From NCBI GenBank assembly GCA_009823505.1, contig VZQC01007982.1, positions 5,580,517 to 5,644,516 of the forward strand: a DNA stretch of 64,000 nucleotides. The letters are read 5' to 3'. How positions within the stretch are numbered: the first letter of the stretch is position 1; every line of letters starts with the position of its first letter. Under the pieces are notes generated by a model that was not told the DNA's origin, searched no databases, and saw only the letters and a program-made list of their open reading frames with translations. The position numbers were made by a program, and so were the translations under genes. Positions 22,682 to 34,619 of this stretch are shown here, one piece after another. The stretch comes from Rhizomys pruinosus (Eukaryota; Chordata; Mammalia; Rodentia; Spalacidae).

Positions 22682-23085
22682 AACCTTTTTTTTTTTGGTC
22701 TTTTCGAGACAGGGTCTCCCTGTAGCCCCAGCTGTCCTGGAACTCGCTCTGTAGACCAGGCCGGTTTTTTTTGGTCTTTTCAAGACAGGGTCTCCCTGTA
22801 GCCCCAGCTGTCCTGGAATTCACTCTGTAGACCAGGCTGGCCTTGAACTCACAAAGATCTGCCTGCCTCTGCCTCCCAAGTGCTAGGATTAAAAGCGTGC
22901 GCCACCACGCCCAGCTTATTTTCCAGATTTTTTTTTTTTTCGGTCTTTTCGAGGCAGGGTCTCCGTGTAGCCCCAACTGTCCTGGAACTTGCTCTGTAGA
23001 CCAGGCTGGCCTTGAACTCACAAAGATCTGCCTGCCTCTGCCTCCCAAGTGCTAGGATTAAAGCTGTGTGCCACCACGCCTGGCT
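22682..23085 (-). mobile_element. Cluster of three B1 SINEs at one target site
   Basis: A truncated B1 (22682-22764) abuts the tail of a complete B1 (22765-22917), and a third complete B1 follows (22933-23085). All are reverse. The sequence ATTTTCCAGA(A)TTTTT occurs three times: at 22666-22681, 22918-22932 and 23086-23101. It flanks the two insertion units. Confidence 0.85.
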
Positions 23086-23245
23086 ATTTTCCAGAATTTT
23101 TATAGCATGATCTAGAGCCAAATTATTATATCCACTAATCATGCAAAGAACTAAAATCTACAGACTTCATTAGCGATCTCAGACATTGGCTAGATGTCCT
23201 GCTTGATTTTGTGTGTCTGTGTGTATATATCTTAGGATGTGTTAG

Positions 23246-23313
23246 AACAACAAACTGAAATGTAAAATTTCAGAATTTGAACAACAAACTGAAATTTAAA
23301 ATTTCAGAATTTC
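23246..23313. repeat. 34-bp tandem duplication
   Basis: Two adjacent 34-bp units beginning AACAACAAACTGAAAT (23246-23279 and 23280-23313) differ at two positions. Confidence 0.95.
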
Positions 23314-23920
23314 TGACAGTGTATATTCTATGCAGCCATTTTTACAAAATGAAAGTTAGATCCCACAGTGTCCAGCCAGGCTCCCTTTCCCAAAGTAAAC
23401 GTCACTGTCTTCTTCAAGCATCTTCTTTTTCCTTCCTCCCCAAGTTAAGGAGATCCCGTCAAAAAAAAAAAAAAAAAAAAAAGTTTCTTGCTATTTAGTA
23501 CTCTTAGTTTGGTACTGTTTAGTTTACTGTTCACTTGTCTGTAAGCGCAGACCTTAAAGATCATCCTGCAGCTCCCTCAGTTATTCTAAACACTCCTCCA
23601 CCCTAATTAGCTCACTGACCATTTACTGTGGATTAATGCTCTCTTGAGGGAGCTTGGGGAACGTTCTAACCAGTGGTGGTCAAAGAGGGTGTCACCATGA
23701 TGGCCGTGGGGAAAGTGATCCCTAGAGAGTGATGTTAGACATTAAAAACTTTTCTATATTTAAGAAAATTTTATAGTTTATAAGTATTTATAATTTATTG
23801 AAAAATTATCAAATGTTGTGTCTGCTTTGGAAAATGATGGGGTTTTCTGTTCTTACCAGCAGTCCCACTGCTCCATTTAGACTTCTGTTAGTTTTCTTAT
23901 ATTGCTATGAGAAAGTACCC

Positions 23921-24080
23921 AGCCGGGCGTGGTGGCACATGCCTTTAGTCCCAGCACTCGGGAGGCAGAGGCAGGTGGATCTCTGTGAATTCAAGGCCAG
24001 CCTGGTCTACATAGCCAGTTCGAGGCCAGCTGAGACTAAAGGGAGACCCTGTCTCAAACAGAAAAAAAAAAAAAAAAAAG
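23921..24080 (+). mobile_element. B1 SINE
   Basis: Full B1 from AGCCGGGCGTGGTGGCAC with an A18 tail. Confidence 0.93.
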
Positions 24081-24130
24081 TACCTAAAATGGAGTGGTTT
24101 AAAACAACAGGAAATTTATTTCATGGAGCT

Positions 24131-24280
24131 AATTTTTTTTTTTAAGACAAGGTGTCTCTGTAGCCCCAGATGGCCTGAAACTCTCTATATAGACCAAGCT
24201 GGCCTTGATCTCACAAAGATCCATCAGTCTCTGCCACTAGAGTGCTAAGATTAAAGGTGTGCACCACCGTGCTCAGCCAA
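24131..24280 (-). mobile_element. Old B1 SINE
   Basis: Reverse, diverged: AAGACAAGGTGTCTCTGTAG, AGACCAAGCTGGCCTTG and AAGATTAAAGGTGTGCACC. Confidence 0.85.
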
Positions 24281-24334
24281 GGTTTTAAGATATTGGTAGG
24301 GTTATCCTCTCCGTCATGGCTCTGTGGGTACTCA

Positions 24335-24370
24335 CACAGACACACACCCACACACACATACACAAATACA
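24335..24370. repeat. CA-rich low-complexity tract
   Basis: Interrupted CA repeats. Confidence 0.8.
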
Positions 24371-24828
24371 TTTTTAAAAATGTCCAGAATAGGCAAATCT
24401 ATAAGAGACAGAAAGTAGAGAGCAATAATGGTTGTCTAGGACTGGGGATGGCTGGAGTGTGGGGGAGCTTGACAGTAACTAGACACTGAGGTTCTTGGTG
24501 AGGTGAAAAAAATTCTAAAACTGATTATAATTATCTTTGTGCAAATCTATGAATGTACTAAAAGCCACTGAAATGTACATTTTAAATTGGTAGATTTTTT
24601 TGTGAGTTATATATTATTAATGCTATAAATAATCAGTGAAATTACAAATGAATTTATCATTTTTGGGTTAGTGAATAATAGGGAAAGTCAGTGGCGGTGG
24701 TAGAACAGGAGTACACAGATATGAAATATAAAATGAATACTCGGCTTTGACCACAGGGACAGAAGAGGACTGCCGGTGTGCTCTGAGCAGCCATTGGGCC
24801 CCAGGCCTCCTTAAAAGTTGGATGTATG

Positions 24829-25000
24829 GCCGGGCGTGGTGGTGCACACCTTTAATCCTAGCACTCAGGAGGCAGAGGCAGGCGGATCTTTGTGAGTTCA
24901 AGGCCAGCCTGGTCTACAGAGTGAGTTCCAGGACAGCTGAGGCTACAGGGAGACCCTGTCTCGAAAAGACCAAAACAAACAAACAAACAAACAAACAAAC
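24829..25000 (+). mobile_element. B1 SINE with (AAAC)n tail and TSD
   Basis: Full young B1 with an AAAC-repeat tail, flanked by exact 14-bp copies of AAGTTGGATGTATG at 24815-24828 and 25001-25014. Confidence 0.95.
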
Positions 25001-26331
25001 AAGTTGGATGTATGCAACTCAGTGACCTTTCAGAGGTTAACAAATGTAAAATCTTAAGTTTCAGCTTTTCTCCTTATCGTAGATAAACTTTATAGACCAT
25101 GCTTTTATCGGGGTGGTAATCAATTGAAAACAATGGAATTGGCATGAGGAGAGGAAAAGACAGAAAGTATGACTATATTATGAAAAGGTAGAGGCTGGGA
25201 GATGTCTGCAGGAAGAGAGAAACATGTGTGAAGATGGAGAGGTGGTCGGTTGGTGATGGGGAGGATAGCAGACATTCAGGGAAACAGGCACAAAAACCAA
25301 GATGCAGTTAGACGTCAGCCCATCAGCCAAGAAACAGAGGTAGTGGGTGTGATGATGGAGACTGTCCGCAGGAAGACGTACGGCTGCTCTCGGCCTTGGC
25401 TCTCACCCATCTGTAGAACTTTGTTCCTGTTTGGCCTGTAGTACCCATGGTGGAAGCACTGTTAAGCCTTGTGGAGTTCTTTGGTGTTGCTGTGCTTCCT
25501 CATTGATTTACTCCCTGCCTACAATGGACGAGGTTGTTTATGTGCATGAAATCAGGATTCGATTTTAGGATTATTTCGTACAGTAGTCATCTCTCATTTT
25601 CAGGTCCTCTAGGTGCTAGTCTGTATTAATTTTTTCTAATAGTGCATATTAAAATTAAGATCCAAGTTTTCTCACAGCTTAAAGACTGTTAGTCAAAAAC
25701 CCATATGGAATTGAGTCCCTGTGTGTTATCATGTAATTGAACCAGGGATTGTGAAGTTTGGCAGCACTGAAATGTTTCTAAACACACAATAATCAAAAAT
25801 TAATTCAGAATCAGATGCATACTGAATCTGTGGTGTGTTGTGTGTGACTTCGCTACATCCTTGGTTGTGAGCATGCAGCATACATGCTCTGCACTGAGCA
25901 CGTCATCATGCCACCCATTACAAGAAACACTGCCTGAAACATCTGGGCCCCAATTCAAGACTATTTGATTATGAATTGCAGCGTACTGACTGTACATACC
26001 AGGGTTTCTGCTCTTACAGAAACATAGTGACAGAGTAGTAGAAAACAAAGACGTTTCCTATTCTGCCATTCCTTAGAATATAAGTGTAAATTAGTGTGTC
26101 TTTGGATTATATGGTGTTAGAATGTGTGGTTATATGCTCATAGCATTCAAGTGTTCGTCTGTGTATGCATGTGGAATCCAGAGATCCATGTCAGGTGTTA
26201 GGTGTCTTCCTCTATGAAATCTCCAGCTGAGTTTTTGAGTCAGGGTACCTCATGGAACCTGAAACTCATCCATCTAGCAATTAGCTTGCCAGCTAGTGAG
26301 TTACAGGGATGACCTGTCTGCCTCTCCAGCT

Positions 26332-26479
26332 CTAGGATTGGTGGTGTGCCCCACCACGCCCCTGGGTGCTCTGGATCCAAAGCTCAGGTCCTTCCTCATG
26401 TTGCACTAGGATTGGTGGTGTGCCCCACCACGCCCCTGGGCGCTTGGATCCAAAGCTCAGGCCCTTCCTCGTGTTTCCA
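26332..26479. repeat. 74-bp tandem duplication
   Basis: Units starting CTAGGATTGGTGGTGTGCC at 26332 and 26406 are about 90% identical over 74 bp. The ends resemble the tail of an old SINE. Confidence 0.93.
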
Positions 26480-27034
26480 TGGCAGGCACTAAGCATTTCC
26501 TCAGGCTTGAGTTTTGTAAGAAAATCATTAAACCGATTTTTACTTGAGATCAGGACAGAATTTCCAACAATTTCTGGAATGGCCCTAAACATAGAATTCC
26601 ATTTTATGCCATGTATCTATGTGACTGGTGTTCTCAACATTTGTTGTTGAGAATTGTTCTCAACAATTATAAAATAAAAGTATTGATCAACTCTGAAAAA
26701 TACTGAAGATCCCCTATGTCCTCCATTATCAAATATTTAGCCACGACTATTTATGTAAAAATAAATATAGTCCTCCATCTCATTAATATTCAAATTTCTA
26801 TATCTTTAATAAATATTAAATTTACCTTTATGCCAAAGAATTGTTTTTTTAATTTGTTTAATTTTTTCCAAAGAATTTTTTAAAATAAATTTCTGAGTTA
26901 TCAGTAAATATTTGGCTTGTATACTCATTTTATGTACCTGTACACGCTGGGTTGTGTAAAATTTCTCTGGCAAAAGGGGCAGTCGGTGACAGTGTTGAAG
27001 GAGCCTCTTTCTGTGCTACAGCTGTAAGATCTTT

Positions 27035-27130
27035 TTTTGCCATGGTGGTGAATACTGTTAATCATAGCACTCAGGAGGCTGAAGCAGAAGGATTTCTGTG
27101 AGCCTGGTGTACATAGTGAGTTCCAGACCA
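27035..27130 (+). mobile_element. B1 SINE fragment
   Basis: GGTGGTGAATACTGTTAATCATAGCACTCAGGAGGC and AGTGAGTTCCAGA mark a diverged, internally deleted B1. Confidence 0.75.
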
Positions 27131-27208
27131 TACAACTGTGAGAATTAAGTATCACTGTCTAACCAAGATCTGAGAAAGGGCTGTGTTTCTTCCATGTTTT
27201 CTTTCTTT

Positions 27209-27372
27209 CTTTTTTTTTTTTTTTTTTTTTTTTTTTTGAGACAGGGAGACCCTATGGCCCCAGCTGTCCTGGAACTCACTCTGTAGACCAGGCTGGCCTT
27301 GAACTTACAAAGATCTGCCTGCGTCTGCCTCCCGAGTGCTAGGATTAAAGGCGTGCACCACCACTCACAGCT
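27209..27372 (-). mobile_element. B1 SINE
   Basis: Reverse B1 with T27 tail. Confidence 0.92.
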
Positions 27373-27390
27373 CCATGTTATCTCTTAATT

Positions 27391-27490
27391 TGATGCCTTG
27401 TGGAATCGATTACAGAAATGTTCACCAAGATCAGAACACCCACCAAATTGGAACATGGACATTTTCCTGTTGTCCTGTTTGTCTAATCTT
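27391..27490 (+). repeat. Segmental repeat, copy 1 (parts A then B)
   Basis: Part A (CTTGTGGAATCGATTACAGAAATG, about 27395-27420) precedes part B (about 27426-27490, containing GGAACATGGACATTTTCCTG). A second copy of both parts lies at 28572-28672 in a different relative orientation. Confidence 0.85.
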
Positions 27491-27860
27491 TGAAGGTCAA
27501 GCTGCGGGGCTTCCTGAGTTACTTGATAAGTTCTCAACCTAAAACAGTGTTTGTTGACTTTAGATGCCAGCTTTTCTCCAAAAAGCTAAATGAATTTCCC
27601 CTGGTTCATAAGAGAAATGTGAACTTTCTCTCATAGAAATTGAGAGTTGGAGTGTTTATTTATTGTGGAAACATGAACTTTCCCTACGCTGCCAGCTTAA
27701 CATTTACTGTAGTCATCTGGCCACACAAACCCATTTTCTGGTTTACACCAGTTATCCCAGTGCCATTATTAATAATATTACCTTTTAGTTTGAGAATTCC
27801 CCTACTCAGACAGTAATTACTCAGTCTCCTTATGTACAGATGACTTAACAGTTAATCTGG

Positions 27861-28088
27861 GGGCTGGAGAGATGGCCTAGCAGTTAAGAGCACTGACTGC
27901 TCTTGCAGAGGATCGGGGTTCAATCCCCAGCACCCACATGGCGGCTAAAAACCATCTTTAACTTCAGTTCCAGGGGAATCCGACGCCCTCTTCTGACCTC
28001 CGCGGCATTGCACAACATGAGTGCACAGACCCACATGCAGACAATACATTCATAAACATGTGAAAATAAATAAAAAATATTAAAAAAA
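27861..28088 (+). mobile_element. B2 SINE
   Basis: Complete B2: GGGGCTGGAGAGATGGC head, CCCTCTTCTGACCTCCGC body and AAATAAATAAAAAATATTAAA tail. Confidence 0.93.
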
Positions 28089-28301
28089 AGTTAATCTGAA
28101 TTGACAGTATTTGGCATGTGTATTTCCTATAATCACAAAAGTTGCATTAATAAAAAATAGAAATGCTTGTTGTAGATTAACTTGATTCCTAGTCATGCTT
28201 TTCACATGTATTAAGATTTATATGAAAATTCCTCTCCATAAAATTGGCTCTTTCAAGTACCTGAACAGTTTTTCCCTTCCTTGTCCTTAAAAATGCTTAA
28301 G

Positions 28302-28448
28302 AAGGGCGTGGTGGCGTATGCCTTTAATCCCAGCACTCGGGAGGCAGAGGCAGGCGGATCTCTGTGAGTTCAAGGCCAGACTGGTCTACAGAGTGAGCTC
28401 CTGACCAGCTGGGACTAAAGGGAGACCCTGTCTCAAAAAGACCAAAAA

Positions 28449-28487
<39 letters not shown>

Positions 28488-28489
28488 AA
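28302..28489 (+). mobile_element. B1 SINE with (AAAT)n tail
   Basis: B1 lacking its first bases (starts GGGCGTGGTGGCG), with an AAAT repeat of about 11 units. Confidence 0.92.
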
Positions 28490-28571
28490 CCAAACCTGCT
28501 TGACAAACATAAAATTGTTTGGCTTTTGGGGAGGACTGTGGCAACTAGTAGAATCCATAATCCATGGCAGC

Positions 28572-28672
28572 GTACCAAAATCAGAACACCCACAAAATCT
28601 GAACATGGACATTTTCCTGTTGTCCTGTTCATCTAATCTTACATTTCTGTAATTGATTTCACAAGACATTAG
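28572..28672 (+). repeat. Segmental repeat, copy 2 (part B then inverted A)
   Basis: Part B matches 27426-27490 in the same orientation (CTGAACATGGACATTTTCCTG). It is followed by ACATTTCTGTAATTGATTTC, the reverse complement of part A. Confidence 0.85.
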
Positions 28673-28689
28673 TAGAAACTTTTTTTTTA

Positions 28690-28772
28690 TTTTTGAGGCA
28701 TGGTCTCCCTGTAGCCCTGCCTCTGTCTCCCAAGTGCTGGAATTAAAGGTGTGCACCACCATGTCTAGCAAA
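28690..28772 (-). mobile_element. B1 SINE, internally deleted
   Basis: GAGGCATGGTCTCCCTGTAGCC jumps directly to CTGCCTCTGTCTCCCAAG. The middle of the element is missing. Confidence 0.85.
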
Positions 28773-28784
28773 AAATATTTTTAA

Positions 28785-28998
28785 TATTACTTTTATTTCA
28801 TGTATTTGAATGTATTGCCTGCATGTATGTAAATGCACCTGTGTTGTGCAGTGCCCACAGAGGTCAGAAGAGGGTGTCAGATCCCCTGGTACTGGAACTA
28901 TGAATCAGTTGTTAGCTGACATGTAGGTGTTGGGAATTGAACCTAAGTCCTCTAGAAGGACAGCAAGTGTTCTTAACACTGAGCAATCTCCCCAGCCT
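28785..28998 (-). mobile_element. B2 SINE
   Basis: Reverse B2 ending ACACTGAGCAATCTCCCCAGCC. Confidence 0.9.
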
Positions 28999-29002
28999 AC
29001 AC

Positions 29003-29345
29003 TTTGCAAGTTTTATACAATGTATTTTGATCATATTCCTCCTTCCCCCAGCTCTTCCAGATCTACCCCCACCTCCTCCCTACCCACTCAACTTTGTGTT
29101 CTTTTTTTTTTTCTTTACTTTTTTTTCTTATTGAGTCCAATTTGTGTTGCCTGGAGCATGGTCAACATACCAAGGGTCACACCCTTAAAGAAAGCTGACT
29201 CTTCCTCTCCCAGCAGCTATCAAATGCCAATAGCCCCTTGGCTAGGAGTGGGACTTCCTTCCCACCTCCCCACTCCATGCGGGGATTTTTGTCTGGCTTG
29301 GGCACCCCTGCATGCTGTCATAATTACCGTGAATTCATACATGTA
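29003..29345 (-). mobile_element. L1 3' end fragment (Lx-like), antisense
   Basis: ATACAATGTATTTTGATCATATTCC, then AGCATGGTCAACATACCAAGGG and CAGCAGCTATCAAATGCCAATAGC, is the familiar antisense order of rodent L1 3' ends. Confidence 0.75.
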
Positions 29346-29689
29346 ACTGCCCTGTTGTCTGGAAAACAATAGGTCAGGTGCCCTAGGGGAGAACCTGCTA
29401 CTAATATTCTACTAAATGATATAGTATTAAAATGACTCCTGATGATGTATTGACATACCCATAGATTAGTGCATTTCTCAGCCCTCACCAGAGAAGCTGC
29501 TGCTTGCAGTAGAAGGCAGTTATCACAGAGACCCACAACTGGTCAGTGCACAGAGAATAAGGCTGCCAAGTGCTCAACCCTAAATGGCACATCTTTATCA
29601 CATCCCTTGCTGCAAGACTCAGGGATCCTTGTGTAAGCTGGGGCAGAAAGGTTGTAAGAGCCAGAGGTGGTTGGTCTCTAAAACTGCTT

Positions 29690-29889
29690 TCTTTTTTTTT
29701 TTTTTTTAATTTTTTTTTAATTTTATTTATTTCTGTATGTGTATGAATGTACTGTCTGCATGCAAGTTTGTGCACCCGTGTTGTGCAATGCCGCGGAGGT
29801 CAGAAGAGGGTGTTGGATTCCCCTGGAACTGGAGTTCTCCTTGAATTGGAGTTTCAGACGGTTCTCGGCCGCCATGTGGGTGCTGGGGA
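29690..29889 (-). mobile_element. B2 SINE lacking its promoter head
   Basis: Reverse B2 with T/AT-rich tail. It breaks off after GCCATGTGGGTGCTGGGGAT, so box A is absent. Confidence 0.9.
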
Positions 29890-31269
29890 TAATTGTTTAA
29901 AAACTGACTTTCGTTAAATAACTAGGTAGAATACTGGTCTTCAGTTGGGAGTATGTGCCAGTTACCCACCTGCTCTCTGATAAAGGGATAGGTAGCATCT
30001 GTATTCCTCAGTAACAACAGTGAAGGTTCTTGGGATATGGTGCTGCTTCTCGAGTGTTTGGTACCGTGAGGTCACTGCATTGGCAATCAGATCCTGCCTG
30101 CCTCTTAGAAGACAGGTTCTACTGAAGTGGAGTAAACCCAGAGAGTCCCCGGATGACGCAGCTCCGATTGTAATCATAAGTCGGATTGTGATCTTTCCCC
30201 AACCCAGTTTACTCATCTTTACACAGAATTTCTAACAGGACCTTTTCAATTTTTTTTCCTTATAGTAAGCAGCTGAGTCAAGAGCATCCCTGGTAGACAA
30301 ACCATTTTAAAAAGGTTTAATGCGAGGAACTGAGTCCTAAATGATTACTGCTGCTATTGAAATGTTGTGTCTGTGAGTGGCACTCCCTGGCCCAGCTATA
30401 CCAAGAAGCCCCTTTTGGAGTTCCTACTTCCTGCTGAGCATAGTCTGGACATTTCGCACACATATCTTGCTTCATATAGAAACTTGAACCTGCTTTTAAT
30501 TCTCTGGAAAGGAGTGAATCAGTATTGTTTTATTCTATTTAGTGTATCTGTATCATATTTTATTTTGTGGGATGAATCATTGATCACTAATTTGTGTTTA
30601 ATGAAGCTGCTTTCATAGCAAGGAGCAATCTTAACACACCCAGCATTGTGGATTAATCTCTATTGCATTGTAATGAAAGGAATTTCCTTGAAAATGCTGT
30701 GCACTGCCTAATTCCATTTTTGTGGCCCTTGGGGGGAAAAAAAAAACCAAACTGTTAGGACAAAGCATAGACCAATGGGAAACAGCAGGCTGCAGGGGTA
30801 CGGGAGGACGGGGATGTGATAGGATTATTCTGTTATCACTGCTGGCGGCTCTACTGTGTGCAGTTGCCAGAGCTTACAGGGCTCTGGATAATGAGGTTTA
30901 GGGTAAATTGTATGAAAGGTAGGCCTCAAAGAAGACACCTTCTTTAGTCAGTGAATGTCACTTCATCAGTGAAGTGCCCTTTGTCAGGTTGATTTTTTTG
31001 TTTTTTTGTTTGTTTATTTTTTGTTCTACAAAAGTAGTGGCTACGTGAGTGTGCTTGTCAGCAGAATTAGATGTCATCTGCTCTGCATTTCTGCCTGCGC
31101 CCTTGAAAACTCACCTGGGCCTTTGATAAGGCTTCTTCAGTCTTCAGAAGTGCGTGGTGCTGACTCCATTTAGCATCACCTAAGCCGTCATCAACGTAGA
31201 TCACCCCTTTTTAAAAAGTCCTTCTTTATTAGAAGTTAATAAGATACTAGCCTTCAAGAGTTTCTTTAT

Positions 31270-31352
31270 GTTTTCACTTTTGTGGTGCTGGGGATGGAAT
31301 CCAGGACCTCGCACCTGCCAGACAAGTGCTGTCTACTGAGCTATAGCTAGCC
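31270..31352 (-). mobile_element. ID/B4-type SINE head
   Basis: GGTGCTGGGGATGGAATCCAGGACC and CTACTGAGCTATAGCTAGCCC are the reverse of a tRNA-Ala-derived ID-like head. Confidence 0.65.
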
Positions 31353-31749
31353 CAACCATCTATTTTGTTAGATCTTACTGGTGTTACTTAGCTAGATTGG
31401 GAGTTCTAACAATGGCTTTTCTGTCCCGGACCTATGACTCATTGCCCTCTATAGCCATTAAGGACTCGTGCTTTTCATTCCCTTCTGATAACCATCTAGT
31501 CCAGGTAGGTTAGCAAGAGCCTCTTGGAGTTAGTGCATGGGAGTGATAAGTTAAAGACAACTGTTACTGATTGGAACTTAGGTAACATTCTTACCTAAGT
31601 ATTGCCAGCTTGAGAATCATGGTAGTGCCTGTGTCATGCTTCTTGACTGATGGGCCTCAGTCCTATCGAGTTACTTATATAGTGTCTTTGCTTGTAAATT
31701 TTATGATTTTGAGGTTGCTCTACTTTTAACCTGAGAATTCTTTTTGAAT

Positions 31750-31970
31750 TTCTTTGTATTTTATATGTGTGAGCATTTTTTTTGTTTGTTTTTCTGCATG
31801 CATGCCATTGCATCATGCAGTGCACTCAGAGGCCAAAGGAGGGCATCAGATTTCATGGAACTGGAGTTGTGGATGCTTGGTAGCGACTGTGGGGGTGCTA
31901 GAAGCTGAACCCTTGTCCTTTGCAAGAGTAGCCAGTGCTCTTAACTCCTGAGCCATCTTTGCAGTTCCTC
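31750..31970 (-). mobile_element. Old B2 SINE
   Basis: Reverse B2 with AGAGGCCAAAGGAGGGC and CTCCTGAGCCATCTTTGCAG. Confidence 0.85.
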
Positions 31971-32749
31971 TAACCTGAGAATCTTTAATGCTTCCAGAAG
32001 AAGACAAGACATGAAATGTTATATAAAAAAATCCATTCTAATGGGACTACTTTACTGTTTTTTGTTTTTTAAGCATAAATACCTGTCCTGTGCCAAGTCC
32101 AGGGTAAAGCAGTTCCCATGCCTGAGTAGCTCAGATAGGCTTCTCACCAAGCACCAAGCAAACTTCTAACACTGAGTAGCCAAAAGCATCCTGTTCTGCA
32201 TGGTTCCAGACAGGCATGTGTTTCTTTCTCTTGCGGTTGGCATAGTCACTTCCTGTTTGTTTCCTGCTGGTCCACATTGAAGGAAAAGCCAGGTACCAAA
32301 CTGAAGGTTGGCTGTTGTTGTCCGCACCTAGCCAGAGGAAGTCATTGTTTAGTCTGGGTTCAAGCACAGTTAGGCAGTCTCCTGTTTGGAAAAAGAAAGT
32401 GTTAGGCAAGACAGACTTAGACTTTGTCCCTGGAGAACCATGTGGGGATGGACACACAGCAAGGCAAAGAAGTGGTGACATGAAATTAAAGAAGTGTGAG
32501 GAAAGGTCAGCTGGGGCTGGCTGTGGAACAGGGGAGCAGGAGTTTGTCACCTTTGGTATTTAGTGTGATATTTTCAGAAGCAGCAAGTTCAGGCCCTAAT
32601 TCCTGGGAGACAGATATCTACTATGGGAATAGCTTTCTGTTAAGTCTGCTAAATGTATAGTAACCTTTATTTTAAAACATTGTAACAGTTTAAAATTAAA
32701 AGCAGAAAAATTCTTCTCTGTTCTTTATCTTAAATCTGTTCTTTTTTTT

Positions 32750-32995
32750 TAATTTTTTAAAATATTTTATTTATTTATGTGTATGAATGTACTTTCTGCA
32801 TGCAGGTCTGTGCACCCGTGTCGTGTGATGCCGCGGAGGTCAGAAGAGGGCGTCGGATTCCCCTGGAACTGGAGTTCTCCTGGAATTGGATTTACAGACT
32901 GTTCTCAGCCGCCATGTGGGTGCTGGGGATCGAACCCAGGTCCTCTGCAAGAGCAGTCGGCGCTCCCAACCGCTTAGGCTATCTCTCCAGCCCTT
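32750..32995 (-). mobile_element. B2 SINE (long subtype)
   Basis: Reverse B2 with the GAGTTCTCCTGGAATTGG extra segment, complete to CTATCTCTCCAGCCC. Confidence 0.93.
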
Positions 32996-34019
32996 AAATC
33001 TGTTCTTTATCTTAAATCAGCAACTCTTCTTTTAGCATTGGACTGCAATACTTAAATACCTAATTTTCTTTCACTTCCCCCAGACTATCTTTAAATTGTA
33101 CATATATGTCATTAAAATTTTAAAGAGTTAAAATTAAAATTTTAGTTAGATCATCTGTGAAATTCAGAATCTCTTTCAGCACTTACTGATGACAGAAGAA
33201 TCCTGCCTTCTTATCACACACAAATAAGTCAGCAGTAGAATTTTAACTGTGACTGAGGGACTGGGGATGGAGGTGGGAAGTGGGTGGAATCTCACAGTTG
33301 ACTGAGTTCACTGGAGCCATTTCTTTCTAACCCCAGAGCTGTGTAGCCATTATAGAATCGGGCTTTCCCTTCCTCCTCTAACAGACTTTTCTGTCTCTCC
33401 AAATGAACAAGTCTTTTCCCATTTCCTGATGTTAAAAGGTTTTTCAGGCAGGCTAGAGAAAACCAAAGAACACAGAACACATTTCATTTAACTGTTAACT
33501 TTATTAGCACCAGATGTAAACTTTTTGTTCCAGGCCAGGAACCATCTAGCCCCCTCCTTTTTTTTTTTTTTTTTTCTTAATTCAGTTCCTAATGGGACCA
33601 GAGTCTTTAATTGAGGCTTCAACAGTAAAAGCCTAGTTTAACTTGAAAGCCAAAAAAGTCAGAATTCATTCAGTTCAGCTATATGCTCAGGGGCCACGAA
33701 ATTGCCTCTTGTTCTTGGCCTGAGGGCACACAAAATCCTGCCTTCTGCAGACCTTACCTGTTCCTTCTGATCTTTCAGAAATTTCACCAAAAGGCACATC
33801 TGACAGAGTGTTCTTTCTCACACATGGGCTTTAGGCTGTGGAATTTTTAGTTAACCTTGTATTTTTCATAACTTTCAATTACATGTAAAAAGTGCATTCA
33901 TATAATAAATGCAGTTGTAACGTATTTGGTGGATCATATAACTAAATATTTTCTGGACCCTATGTCACAGATGAATAAGCATGTATTAAAGTCTTTCAGT
34001 GTTAAGAGCAGGGATAGGG

Positions 34020-34232
34020 GCTGGAGAGATAGCCTAGCAGTTAAGAGCACCGACTGCTCTTGTAGAAGACCTGGGTTCGATCCCCAGCACCCACATGTCA
34101 GCTAAGAACCGTCTGTAACTCCAATTCCAGGAGAACTCCAGTTCCAGGGGAATCCAAGACCCTCTTCTGACCTCCGCAGCATTGCACGACACGGGTGCAC
34201 AAACCTACATGCAGACAGTACATTCATACACA

Positions 34233-34283
<51 letters not shown>

Positions 34284-34300
34284 AATTTAAAAAGTACATT
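34020..34300 (+). mobile_element. B2 SINE (long subtype) with (AAAT)n
   Basis: Full B2 with the duplicated AATTCCAGGAGAACTCCAGTTCC segment and a tail of about 14 AAAT units. Confidence 0.93.
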
Positions 34301-34619
34301 AAAAAATAAAAGAGCGGGGCTAAAACATACTTCCTGTTTCCAAGGAACTCATAAGCCTGGCGTGTCAGAAGCCAGCACTTGCCAATACGCCTCTCCCAGA
34401 AAGCAAAGTGAGGACCACTGTGGTTGAGGTACTGTGTGTGTGTCTTCCATTCCTGTCTTGATACAGTGATTTAGAGGAGGGTCCTTAGGGGCAAATTGGA
34501 CTGTCTAAGGTTACTCCTGCATGCAGAATAGGAAGTTTGAATTTCTTCTCAATGTGCATTGACTTATCCCCTTGGTTTTTCTCCTAAACTTTCATTTTTT
34601 CTTTAACTATTCCAGTCAT

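Noticed and set aside
27861..27940. tRNA-like box A and box B
   Set aside because: These are the RNA polymerase III promoter heads of B2 SINEs (also at 324, 34020, 43377 and 62826), not tRNA genes; they cannot form a full cloverleaf.
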